Shown piece after piece: positions 1-5,868 of a stretch of 7,731 bases of DNA. The position numbers and the translations under genes were made by a program. The notes under the pieces are model-generated. The model did not search any database. It was not told the DNA's origin and saw nothing but the letters and a program-made list of their open reading frames with translations. This DNA is from Candidatus Sulfotelmatobacter sp. (lineage in GTDB: Bacteria; Acidobacteriota; Terriglobia; Terriglobales; Acidobacteriaceae). The stretch covers positions 1 to 7,731 of the forward strand of contig JASHRB010000540.1 of the NCBI GenBank assembly GCA_030037575.1, written 5' to 3'. Positions within the stretch are counted from its first letter, which is position 1; every line of letters starts with the position of its first letter.

Positions 1-73
1 GTCGTAAGGGCCAGCCCAATCGGCCCAACGCGATTACTTGTTGTCTTTTTTCTTCGCTCAAGGCGTTGCTCAT
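1..73 (-). CDS. istA: IS21-family transposase IstA, N-terminal 24 codons (partial)
   Basis: Reading the minus strand from the ATG at 73-71 gives MSNALSEEKRQQVIALGRLG followed by WPLR and then the window edge. This matches the start of the N-terminal helix-turn-helix of IS21 IstA proteins, whose openings typically read like LS.EKR.Q...LGRLGWSLRRI. IstA is the DDE transposase that acts with the ATPase helper IstB; neither the catalytic core nor istB is in the window. The start is fixed by the family N-terminus and by the hairpin and repeats directly upstream. The short ORF on the opposite strand at 38-223 is a shadow. Whether the full element is intact cannot be judged. Confidence 0.75.
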   Translation of the reverse strand, partial: MSNALSEEKRQQVIALGRLGWPLR

Positions 74-75
74 GT

Positions 76-102
76 CGACGAAGGGTACAGAGCCCTTCGT
101 CG
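76..102 (-). promoter_or_regulatory. Perfect 10-bp hairpin directly before the istA start codon
   Basis: CGACGAAGGG (76-85) and CCCTTCGTCG (93-102) are exact reverse complements around a 7-nt loop. On the istA transcript the stem ends 2 nt before the ATG and its 5' arm contains the GAAGGG that could serve as ribosome-binding site, so a folded leader would hide it. Several insertion sequences are known to block translation of read-through transcripts with such start-site hairpins. It has no U-tract, so a terminator is less likely. The role is inferred. Confidence 0.55.
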
Positions 103-123
103 CTGTCAACGTCCCGGTCTCTC

Positions 124-162
124 ATTGGCCGGTTTTGAGGTGATCTCTATTGGCCGGTTTTG
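124..162 (-). repeat. Two direct 14-bp repeats of the IS21-family end
   Basis: On the plus strand ATTGGCCGGTTTTG occurs at 124-137 and again at 149-162, exactly 25 bp apart. The similarity runs on into flanking bases (TCTC before, TGATC after both copies). The placement, between the istA leader and the putative IS tip, fits the repeated transposase-binding sites of IS21-family ends. An operator for the operon to the right is the alternative, but the istA start makes the IS reading better. Confidence 0.65.
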
Positions 163-219
163 CCTGATCGCTGAGGCCAACTTCGCATGCGTTCACCTAA
201 CGCAAAGGAATGACTGTCA

Positions 220-549
220 ATGAACTGGCTACATCTGGTGTCTTATTTCTTCGGAGGTCTTTTCTTGGCTAACTTTGTTCCGCATTTTGTGGCGGGTATC
301 CAAGGGAAGCCCTTTCAAACACCTTTCGCAAAGCCTCCGGGCAAGGGACTCTCTTCGTCCACCGTGAATGTTCTATGGGCGTTTGCGAACCTCGTTCTTG
401 CCTATTTGCTTCTGCTGCGTGTCGGTTACTTCGACCTTCGATCCACCGGCTGCATCACGCCATTTGCTGTGGGGGCCTTATTGCACAGCCTTTTCTCGGC
501 GCGGCGGTTCGGTCAGCTTCATGGCGGCAATACTCCAACACGGCCATGA
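220..549 (+). CDS. Small membrane protein of unknown function, coupled to the MFS exporter
   Basis: A 109-residue protein with three likely membrane helices at about residues 4-25, 48-68 and 78-95. The loop between helices 1 and 2 is polar and rich in Gly, Pro and Lys (GIQGKPFQTPFAKPPGKG, about 26-43) and looks like a conserved signature, but I cannot name a family. The start is the ATG at 220, with AAAGGA at 204-209 as ribosome-binding site. The stop codon overlaps the ATG of the MFS gene (ATGA at 546-549), so the two are co-transcribed and translationally coupled. That suggests a role with the exporter, for example as an accessory subunit, but nothing in the sequence proves it. The native promoter may have been displaced by the IS21-family end. 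Confidence 0.8.
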   Translation: MNWLHLVSYFFGGLFLANFVPHFVAGIQGKPFQTPFAKPPGKGLSSSTVNVLWAFANLVLAYLLLLRVGYFDLRSTGCITPFAVGALLHSLFSARRFGQLHGGNTPTRP

Positions 550-1775
550 GGAATCCACTCTCGAAAGCTTTCCGCGCCCTGGAGTTCCACAACTTCCGCT
601 TGTGGACAGCAGGTGCTCTCGTATCGAATATCGGGACTTGGATGCAGCGCGTTGCACAAGATTGGATTGTGCTGACGCAACTGACTCATCATGATGCGAC
701 GGCTCTCGGTATCGTGACTGGGCTCCAGTTTGCTCCGCAACTCCTATTAGTGCCTTGGAGTGGCGTGGCCGCGGATCGATACAACAAACGAAAGCTCTTG
801 ATGCTGACTCAGGCGTCTATGGGAGCACTAGCAACAGCACTCGGAATGCTGACGATCTCAGGTCACATTCGACTCTGGCATGTGTATATGTTTGCCGTTC
901 TCTTCGGGGCAGCAGCAGCTCTGGATGCACCGGTGCGGCAGACCTTCGTTGGCGAGTTGGTGGGCGATGAGCACCTTCCCAATGCGGTCGCAATCAACTC
1001 AACTTCGTTCGTAGCCTGCCAGATGCTGGGTCCAGCAGCGGCGGGCTTGGTCATCGCGAAAGTCGGAACAGGCTGGGCTTTTCTCTCAAACGGCATATCC
1101 TTTGGCGCTGTCCTGCTCTCGATGTATCTCCTGCGCGTCCACGAGCTCAAAGGTAACGAAAGACCGTCTGAACTGCGGCCCGGATTCCTTGAGGGCCTCA
1201 ATTATGTGTGGGCCAGGTCGGATCTGCGATCCATCCTCATCATGCTCGTCCTTGTCGGAGTATTCGGCATGAATTTTCCCATTTTTACCTCGACGATGGC
1301 GGTGACCGTCTTCCATTCTGATGCGCGCGCATTCGGTTTGCTGTCATCGATGATGGCGGTCGGCACGATCGGCGGGGCGCTCATGGCGGCCAAGCGCGAT
1401 AAACCAAAGTTTGGCACGTTATGTCTAGGCACCGCAGTCTTTGGAATCGGTTGCGCTCTTGCCGCGTTCTCTCCCGGATACTGGTGGTTCGGCGCGGCCC
1501 TTGCGCTCATCGGAGCAGCCGCCATCACCTTCATGACAGCGACCAACAGCATAATCCAGCTCTCGACCGAGCGAACCACGCGAGGCCGGGTCGTAGCTAT
1601 AGGCATGGGAGTGATGCTAGGAGGAACAGCGATTGGGGCTCCCGTCGTTGGCTGGGTGGCGAATCATTTTGGCCCACGCTGTTCTCTCGGCATCGCGGCG
1701 GCTTCCGCATTCGCTGCGGCTTTAATCGCAGCTCGAATGATGGCTGGACCTGCCGCGGTGCCCCAGGATGCCTGA
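546..1775 (+). CDS. MFS transporter (probable drug or siderophore exporter, EntS-like MFS_3 type)
   Basis: A 409-residue inner-membrane protein of the major facilitator superfamily, of usual length for a 12-helix member. The N-terminus (FRALEFHNFRLWTAGALVSN, residues 9-28, then GTWMQRVAQDW) is typical of the enterobactin-exporter-like branch, which moves small molecules out of the cell by proton antiport. The loop between helices 2 and 3 has the superfamily motif A as GVAADRYNKRK (73-83). Alternating hydrophobic segments continue to about residue 400. The ATG at 546 was chosen over upstream in-frame starts because it gives the family N-terminus and overlaps the stop of the preceding gene (ATGA); an earlier start would run through that gene. 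There is no strong ribosome-binding site, so coupling is likely. The substrate is unknown. Confidence 0.9.
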   Translation: MRNPLSKAFRALEFHNFRLWTAGALVSNIGTWMQRVAQDWIVLTQLTHHDATALGIVTGLQFAPQLLLVPWSGVAADRYNKRKLLMLTQASMGALATALGMLTISGHIRLWHVYMFAVLFGAAAALDAPVRQTFVGELVGDEHLPNAVAINSTSFVACQMLGPAAAGLVIAKVGTGWAFLSNGISFGAVLLSMYLLRVHELKGNERPSELRPGFLEGLNYVWARSDLRSILIMLVLVGVFGMNFPIFTSTMAVTVFHSDARAFGLLSSMMAVGTIGGALMAAKRDKPKFGTLCLGTAVFGIGCALAAFSPGYWWFGAALALIGAAAITFMTATNSIIQLSTERTTRGRVVAIGMGVMLGGTAIGAPVVGWVANHFGPRCSLGIAAASAFAAALIAARMMAGPAAVPQDA

Positions 1776-2295
1776 CCCCAACCTCCTGTCAGATTGCCGA
1801 CAGTGGACCTAGACACACGGTTACAAGAGCGATGTGCTCGTGAGCATCCGGTGTTACGCAATACATGACGTTGGCCGTTTTTTGGAAACGGACAATTTGA
1901 GGGCTTTAACTCGACTGTCGAAGGAATAGTTATCTAGCCGGCGCGCGGAAGTGCTGGGCCCCAGTTTCGTTAATCCGAAAACAGGCTGTCGCGATGCCGT
2001 GCAAAAGGAAATCTTTTCGCAGAGCGAAAATAACAATTCTTGCAATTTTCAAAAGTGACGACAATCGAAAATAAGGAATTGTCCGGGTTGAGCTGACTCC
2101 AACAACGGCGCGCCTGCCACAAAGGCAGCATCCTTCTTGTTCAAAATCAGCTGTGTCAGAACTGTGTCAGAACTGCCCCAAAACACCCCTGATTGGGACT
2201 CTTGGAGATCTGTTTTGAGCGAAGAGCAGACTCCCCAAGTTATTGCTTTTTCGGGAAAGCGGTCAGAAAAAGTAGAGCGTTTGGAGCCGGTTTTT
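1776..2295. other. Gene-poor stretch with small dyads and a tandem repeat
   Basis: No reading frame here resembles a protein I know, and the open frames on either strand are short with unconvincing composition. Visible structure: CCGTTT/AAACGG with a 5-nt loop (1875-1891), GACAAT/ATTGTC with a 12-nt spacer (2060-2083), and two tandem copies of CTGTGTCAGAA at 2151-2172. No convincing Rho-independent terminator follows the MFS gene. The stretch probably contains decayed element sequence between the MFS operon and the tRNA fragment. Confidence 0.5.
2151..2172. repeat. Two tandem copies of an 11-bp unit
   Basis: CTGTGTCAGAA occurs at 2151-2161 and again at 2162-2172, followed by CTG as the start of a third copy. 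It could be a binding site pair or simple slippage; no function can be assigned. Confidence 0.6.
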
Positions 2296-2296
2296 G

Positions 2297-2338
2297 TGCG
2301 CCCAAGGCAGGTGCGCTACCAGGCTGCGCTACGCCCCG
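2297..2338 (-). tRNA. tRNA-Pro(UGG) fragment, 5' half only (42 nt)
   Basis: On the minus strand, from 2338 down, the order is acceptor strand CGGGGCG, linker TA, D arm GCGC-AGCCTGGTA-GCGC, then A, anticodon stem CCTGC and loop CTTGGGC with anticodon TGG (2304-2302), then GCA. This is the sequence of a bacterial tRNA-Pro(UGG) up to about nucleotide 42. After that the match is lost: the next bases are CAAAA rather than GG to close the anticodon stem, and no variable loop, T arm or 3' acceptor strand follows. It cannot make a tRNA. tRNA genes are common targets of tyrosine recombinases, and the integrase remnant lies about 130 bp upstream in the same orientation, so this is probably part of an attachment site or a tRNA broken by integration or deletion. 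Confidence 0.75.
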
Positions 2339-2412
2339 ACATGATCAGCAGAATTGATTCTAAAGTACTTCCAAACTTTCTTGCTACCCCCGAACCCTGA
2401 TTTTTGGCCTCG

Positions 2413-2449
2413 ACCGTGTCAAAACCGTGCTCATGGCACGGTCACCGTG
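2413..2449. repeat. Cluster of ACCGTG/CACGGT motifs
   Basis: ACCGTG occurs at 2413-2418, 2424-2429 and 2444-2449, and its reverse complement CACGGT at 2437-2442. The last two form a perfect palindrome, CACGGTCACCGTG (2437-2449). Four copies in 37 bp between the integrase remnant and the tRNA fragment could be recombinase-binding sites. One pair also forms the terminator-like hairpin listed separately. Confidence 0.55.
2421..2442 (-). terminator. Candidate Rho-independent terminator after the integrase remnant
   Basis: On the minus strand ACCGTGC and GCACGGT pair perfectly (7 bp) around the 5-nt loop CATGA, followed by TTTT (2424-2421). It lies about 30 bp downstream of the integrase stop codon. 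The U-tract is short, so strength is uncertain. Confidence 0.5.
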
Positions 2450-2471
2450 GCAGTATGCGCACCTGCTTTTG

Positions 2472-2747
2472 CTAGCTCGCCTGCTTTTGGAGCAGGACAA
2501 TTTCATTAGCGTGCCGGTTGAGTTTCGCCAGGGCCTCGCGCTTCATCTGCAACTTCATTTGCGAGTATTTCTTGAAGACTTGCGCGTCTCCCTGGCGAAG
2601 CATTTGTGTGACCCACTCGTCGCCTACACCTCCAGCGCTGAGCCGCGTGGCGTAAGTCGAGCGCAGATCGTAAATGCGAAAATACGCTACCTTGGCTCGT
2701 CGCAATGTTGCTTCCCAGGTGAATCCGGACTCGTCCGAGGCAAGAAA
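2472..2747 (-). pseudogene. Tyrosine recombinase (phage-type integrase), C-terminal remnant
   Basis: The remnant covers about 90 residues of the catalytic domain. In order: GFTWEATLRRAKV, YDLRSTYATRL (the second active-site Arg box, with Tyr where His is more usual), the segment VTQMLRQGDA (counterpart of the LGH box) and FKKYSQM with the likely nucleophilic Tyr, then a basic tail. The usable frame opens at the TTG at 2705, but the family-like sequence continues in frame upstream to a TAG at 2750-2748. Beyond that no N-terminal or arm-binding domain can be found before the hipA end at 2800. A full integrase has roughly 300-450 residues, so this protein is not functional. It marks an old integrated element next to the tRNA-Pro fragment. 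Confidence 0.75.
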
Positions 2748-2799
2748 CTACAAGGCTGAGCGATTTCCAAGGCTGTCCACTGCGGCGGAGTAGTTCTGG

Positions 2800-4059
2800 T
2801 TATTTCCTTTGGAATGCGCTGGCCATCAGCTCTTGTTCTGCTTTTGGAATCTTCAGCCCGGCTGCTTCTTCTCGCCAGCCGGCAACCGCGTCTTGCGCTT
2901 GCTTTAACGCGTCACCTGCTTCGCGCGCGCTCAAGCCATAGTCTCGTGAAGCGTCCATGGCGATGGAGACATCACAAGCAGTCTCAACCTCGTTGATCGC
3001 CAGTGTCAGTTCCTGTCGATCAATGGAAGGATTGATGTCGTAAGCCGGCGACAACCGGATACCGCTTTGGTTGATGAAAAATCCGTGATTGCGAAGGTGA
3101 TCGTCGGTGTTGTGAATAAGAATATTGAACAGTACACGTCGAAATAATTGAATGCAATCGGCGTGCGTATCGGCGCCACGCGACTGCAATAAATCAACAA
3201 GTTCCAAATAGCTTGCACCAGTTTCGCCATCCGTATGCTGGGTCAAAATCATGGCGGAAATGAACGCCAGCCGGCCTCCTTTTGGCATCCGATCGAAACG
3301 TTTCACCAGAAACGTGTTATGGGGGCTCTCCGGGAAACGTAAGGGGCTTGCATCGGGGACAACGACCCCTGCCTTTCTCGCCATACTGTGAGCGACGAGT
3401 TCCCATCCGCCCATATCACGAGTGTCATTTTTGCTGGGGAATTTTGCCATGCACAATCTTCCGGTCTCATCCCGCACAGAAGCTTTCGGCCGCGCTCCAC
3501 CGAGCGAAGATCCTGGCGCGAACAGTTGCGTTATCCATTTTTCATAAAGCGGATTATCTTCGTCGTCGATGTGTTTCTCGAACTGGAGGCTGGCGGCCTG
3601 CAACTCCCGCAACGAAGTGAGGGGCGGAGCTGCAAATTCCGCGTCGCTATCGATGAAGGGTGTATTGACTGCCTCTCGAAAGCGCAGTGCCCCCAGACGA
3701 GTTTCGTCGTGAACGCCGAGGAGAAAGTCCCATTCAGTCAGGGCGCGGGGTTTGCGTTTTTCTTGGCGCGCACGCACGTTTTCACGGCGTTGCATGAGCA
3801 CTCTTCCCCAGCGATCCGGCGCCGAATCGAGGAAAATGCCAAAGTTCTTGCGCTGGGGTGCCGGATACTGATGACCGGCTGCTAAAGCGAGGTCCGGATC
3901 GAATGAAAAGACTTCCGGTTGTCCCAGCCAAGCCCCGTCATATTCAAAGGAGAAGATTTCACCAGCACCGCTTTGCTGGCGATGGAGTTGTCCCATGAGA
4001 ACGGGGTGGCCAAACCGCTCCAGATCGATGCATACCTCAAGCGTATTGAGACCTGGCAT
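2800..4059 (-). CDS. hipA: HipA-family toxin, Ser/Thr protein kinase
   Basis: A 419-residue protein of normal length for a HipA-family kinase, the toxin of a type II toxin-antitoxin pair. In E. coli, HipA phosphorylates glutamyl-tRNA synthetase and halts translation; the target here is unknown. Visible parts: an N-terminal subdomain (about 1-130), the glycine-rich loop SSLGGARPKA (184-193), which holds the candidate autophosphorylation serines, the ATP-binding Lys in MAKFPS (K206), VKRFDRM (252-258), the catalytic loop HNTDDHLRNHGF (316-327, Asp319 and Asn324) and the metal-binding Asp341 in AYDINPS. All key residues are present, so it should be active. The ATG at 4059 overlaps the hipB stop (TAATG) and has AAGGAA 7 nt upstream on the minus strand. 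A degenerate integrase lies downstream. Confidence 0.92.
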   Translation of the reverse strand: MPGLNTLEVCIDLERFGHPVLMGQLHRQQSGAGEIFSFEYDGAWLGQPEVFSFDPDLALAAGHQYPAPQRKNFGIFLDSAPDRWGRVLMQRRENVRARQEKRKPRALTEWDFLLGVHDETRLGALRFREAVNTPFIDSDAEFAAPPLTSLRELQAASLQFEKHIDDEDNPLYEKWITQLFAPGSSLGGARPKASVRDETGRLCMAKFPSKNDTRDMGGWELVAHSMARKAGVVVPDASPLRFPESPHNTFLVKRFDRMPKGGRLAFISAMILTQHTDGETGASYLELVDLLQSRGADTHADCIQLFRRVLFNILIHNTDDHLRNHGFFINQSGIRLSPAYDINPSIDRQELTLAINEVETACDVSIAMDASRDYGLSAREAGDALKQAQDAVAGWREEAAGLKIPKAEQELMASAFQRK

Positions 4060-4424
4060 TAGGACGTTTCCTTCGGTTTGTCGACGGCGTCAACAGTTGG
4101 AGTCGGCGAGATCGGCCGTTTTGGTGCGCGGCGTTTCGGAGACAAGCCTGTGTCTTGTAATTTTCGACCCAGCGGGTCGTCGACGGCTAATTTTGCGAGG
4201 TCCTCCTCGAGGCGCAGCACCTGCATCACTCGTGCGTAAATTCCGAGGGCAACTGCCGCATCACCTTTTTCCACTCTCGACAAAGTCTTTCTAGAAATGC
4301 CGGCGCGCTGAGCCACCGATTCCGCCGAGTATCTGCGGCGGAGGCGGGCCAGCTTTAAGTTCTCCCCATAGGCTCGCAACAGGCGGGAAACTCGGGGCAG
4401 GAGAAATGGTCCAGTCCTCGGCAT
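4059..4424 (-). CDS. hipB: HipB-like antitoxin, Cro/C1-type helix-turn-helix
   Basis: A 121-residue protein from the ATG at 4424. Residues about 20-75 form an XRE-type helix-turn-helix (ENLKLARLRRRYSAESVAQR, then AGISRKTLSRVEKGD), the DNA-binding fold of HipB antitoxins. The C-terminal third is a basic, proline-rich tail likely to be disordered, as expected for an antitoxin that is easily degraded. It should bind its own promoter and neutralise HipA. The frame can be opened further to a GTG at 4475, giving 138 residues, but those 17 codons lie over the predicted promoter and operator and do not resemble the family, so I prefer 4424. It lacks a ribosome-binding site at that start, consistent with a leaderless or near-leaderless mRNA. 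The gene overlaps hipA by one base. Confidence 0.88.
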   Translation of the reverse strand: MPRTGPFLLPRVSRLLRAYGENLKLARLRRRYSAESVAQRAGISRKTLSRVEKGDAAVALGIYARVMQVLRLEEDLAKLAVDDPLGRKLQDTGLSPKRRAPKRPISPTPTVDAVDKPKETS

Positions 4425-4427
4425 AAT

Positions 4428-4466
4428 GGGTAATATCTTACCCAAATTACAGTTGTTTTGCAACTG
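4428..4466 (-). promoter_or_regulatory. hipBA promoter with overlapping operator dyads
   Basis: On the minus strand TTGCAA (-35) and TAAGAT (-10, 4440-4435) are 17 bp apart, putting the transcript start a few bases before the ATG at 4424. GGGTAA/TTACCC with a 4-nt spacer (4428-4443) covers the -10, and CAGTTG/CAACTG with a 5-nt spacer (4450-4466) covers the -35. A third dyad, TGAAGG-G-CCTTCA (4478-4490), lies just upstream. The arrangement fits autorepression by HipB, but the three dyads differ in sequence, so which one HipB binds is open. Confidence 0.5.
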
Positions 4467-4707
4467 ATATGACACATTGAAGGGCCTTCACGAGGCGCGC
4501 GGATTCTCCCTCCGAAGCATTTTCCAGAGCCAACGGAACCGAATGTTACAAATCGGCGCTTTCGCGTCCGGCTATGTATGAAGGCACCAGTTGTCGGCCT
4601 GAGCCCTGCCATGACCAAAGTTTTGGAGAGTGACAAGGTCCAAGTGCATAAAATTCAGGAAAGGTACACTCCGCTGGCGTTGTCAGCACAATAGGCACCT
4701 GGCTCAG

Positions 4708-4725
4708 GGTGTAACAGGATACACC
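4708..4725 (+). promoter_or_regulatory. Inverted repeat just before the start at 4731
   Basis: GGTGTA (4708-4713) and TACACC (4720-4725) are perfect 6-bp arms around ACAGGA, which holds the only AGGA-like ribosome-binding site before the ATG at 4731. It may be an operator, or an mRNA hairpin that exposes the AGGA in its loop. Confidence 0.4.
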
Positions 4726-4730
4726 GAGAA

Positions 4731-5015
4731 ATGGACGCGCAACCATCATTCGACCCGTCCGAACAGTATAGGAAGCTTTCGCACGAATGGTTTACGGATC
4801 AGAGGCCAGACCCGCCTTTTATTCCACGCGATTGGGCAGACGGTCTCATCCAAGGGGCCGCCAACTGGATTGAGAGCAGCGAGATTCCGGAGTGGCTCAA
4901 TCTCAGCATTGCAAATGTGCCCAATGTGCTGCTGCAACTTCCGAAGCCGGATAACCGTTGGATTCTACAATTCAGAGGGGTTTTCATTGGGATCTTCGAT
5001 TTTCGTCTAGTGTAA
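4731..5015 (+). CDS. Hypothetical protein, probably C-terminally truncated by an IS630-family insertion
   Basis: A 94-residue soluble protein that I do not recognise. It is acidic to neutral, rich in Trp and Pro (EWFTDQRPDPPFIPRDWADG near residues 19-38; NVPNVLLQLPKPDNRWILQF near 62-81) and has no membrane segment or known motif. The sequence reads naturally up to GIFDFR, after which LV and the TAA come from bases that look like the end of the IS630-family remnant (CTAGTGTAATG). I infer that the original protein was longer. The start is the ATG at 4731; AGGA at 4716-4719 is somewhat far for a ribosome-binding site. The gene diverges from hipBA with a 306-bp gap, so a link with it is possible but not shown. 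Confidence 0.55.
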   Translation: MDAQPSFDPSEQYRKLSHEWFTDQRPDPPFIPRDWADGLIQGAANWIESSEIPEWLNLSIANVPNVLLQLPKPDNRWILQFRGVFIGIFDFRLV

Positions 5016-5637
5016 TGTCCGCGAAATACCTAGACAGTTTTGTGGCTCTTTTTTCTTGTGGGCGGCAAGGTACAGCCCGGTTGAATCTTCTCGAGCATTT
5101 GCCGGCAGCGGGATAGCTTGGCCATGATTGACTCCACGGTGGCTGTCCAAACAAACGGCTTGGGATTTTCGTTCAGGCCTCCAGAAATTCTCCGATAGCC
5201 AGCTGCAGGTCCGCGACGCTGAAGAAGGCGCCGCGCCGAATACATCGACGCGACAATTCACCAAACCAGCGTTCCACTAAGTGCAGCCAACGGGAACTGG
5301 TGGGCACAAAATGCAGCACGAAACGCGGGTGTTTTTTCAGCCAGCTGCGCACTTCTTATTTCTTATGCGTGCCGTAGTTATCGATCACCAAGTGCAGGGG
5401 CAGGGGTGCGGGAAACTCTGCGTCTAAACGCCGGAGAAATTTCATGAATTCCTGATGGCGGTGTCGTTGATAACACTCTCCCACCACCTTGCCTTGGAGC
5501 AGTTCCGGGGCGGCGAACAAGGTGGTGGTGCCGTTTCGTTTGTAATCATGGGTCAGGGTCCCGCAGCGCCCCTTCTTCATGGGCAAGCCGGGTTGGCTGC
5601 GATCGAGAGCTTGCATCTGGCTCTTTTCATCGACGGG
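5011..5637 (-). mobile_element. IS630-family insertion sequence remnant
   Basis: The span runs from a possible IS end at the TA-containing CTAGTGTAATG near 5011 to the point near 5637 where similarity to the transposase begins. IS630-family elements insert at TA, which fits the left edge. The right part, including the transposase N-terminus and the other terminal repeat, is missing: at that edge the sequence changes directly to the end of the small gene at 5659. Both borders are estimates from coding similarity. Confidence 0.6.
5030..5637 (-). pseudogene. IS630-family DDE transposase, N-terminally truncated and frame-broken
   Basis: From about 5637 the minus strand reads VDEKSQMQALDRSQPGLPMK, then KKGRCGTLTHDYKR, HRHQEFMKFLRRLD, HLVIDNYGTHK, WLKKHPRFVLHFVPTSSRW, LVERWFGEL and NENPKPFVWTATVESIMAKL, ending at the TAG at 5032-5030. 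These are the hallmark blocks of an IS630 transposase, including all three catalytic acids (Asp of VDEKS, Asp of VIDN, Glu of VERWF). It is dead for three reasons. The N-terminal helix-turn-helix part is absent. A TAA at 5358-5356 interrupts HKK/EVRSWL in frame. One base, probably a G of a TGG codon, is missing near 5174, so the last 48 residues continue in another frame. About 200 of a usual 340 residues are recognisable. Confidence 0.85.
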
Positions 5638-5658
5638 TGGTGTCCTAGTTTGAACTTC

Positions 5659-5838
5659 TCAGCGTTCGAGAGTGGCATGAATCGTGCTCCGTACCCACCC
5701 TGAAACGGTTTGATTGCTGGCCTTGGCGGCTGCCTCTATTACTTTCAGATCGTCATAGCGGAAGCGTACAGGCACAATCCTTCCCTTGGCTTCGCCCTTT
5801 GGCCCGAGAGACGCACTCGCACGGGACGAGGTTTCCAA
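5659..5838 (-). CDS. Small ribbon-helix-helix-like protein (probable TTG start)
   Basis: A 59-residue protein whose core RIVPVRFRYDDLKVIEAAAK (20-39) and TVSGWVRSTIHATLE (44-58) has the layout of a ribbon-helix-helix DNA-binding protein: one short strand, then two helices with a typical S-x-W-V-R start to the second. Such proteins act as antitoxins or local repressors. No ATG exists in this frame; the TTG at 5838 has GAGG 6 nt upstream and is the best start. The frame is open from the stop of tetR (5871-5869) and gives 69 codons if read from there. The ATG that overlaps the tetR stop (5872-5870) lies one frame off and soon stops, so an extra base after that ATG may have broken the original start. 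It lies 30 bp downstream of tetR and probably shares its transcript. Its end abuts the IS630 remnant. Confidence 0.5.
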   Translation of the reverse strand: METSSRASASLGPKGEAKGRIVPVRFRYDDLKVIEAAAKASNQTVSGWVRSTIHATLER

Positions 5839-5868
5839 AGTTGCCCTCGTGCCGGATCTCTTTCTCGT

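Larger units (their letters stand above)
1..174 (-). mobile_element. IS21-family insertion sequence, left end (partial, continues off window)
   Basis: The element is read on the minus strand and leaves the window at position 1. It is recognised from the N-terminus of IstA (73 down to 1) and, outside it, an upstream region with two direct copies of CAAAACCGGCCAAT (162-149 and 137-124, period 25 bp). IS21-family ends are known for such multiple internal repeats that bind the transposase. The outer tip is placed near 174, just beyond the outer copy, by analogy only; no target duplication can be checked because the other end is not visible. The insertion lies about 45 bp upstream of the start codon at 220, so it probably replaced or altered the native promoter of the next operon. 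Confidence 0.7.

Noticed and set aside
375..545. Upstream extension of the MFS frame to the ATG at 375, giving 466 residues
   Set aside because: It lies entirely within the coding sequence of the small membrane protein and lacks the MFS N-terminal character; the ATG at 546 fits both the family and the operon overlap.
1854..2045. 63-residue minus-strand ORF
   Set aside because: No recognisable motif, no convincing start context and mixed composition; treated as chance.
2137..2400. 87-residue plus-strand ORF
   Set aside because: It runs antisense through the tRNA-Pro fragment and over a tandem repeat, so it is best explained as a chance open frame.
4578..4694. Short plus-strand frame from the ATG at 4578 (38 codons), in frame with the ORF at 4731 but ending at TAG 4692-4694
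   Set aside because: No recognisable sequence and no ribosome-binding site; it could be an old N-terminal extension but there is no support.
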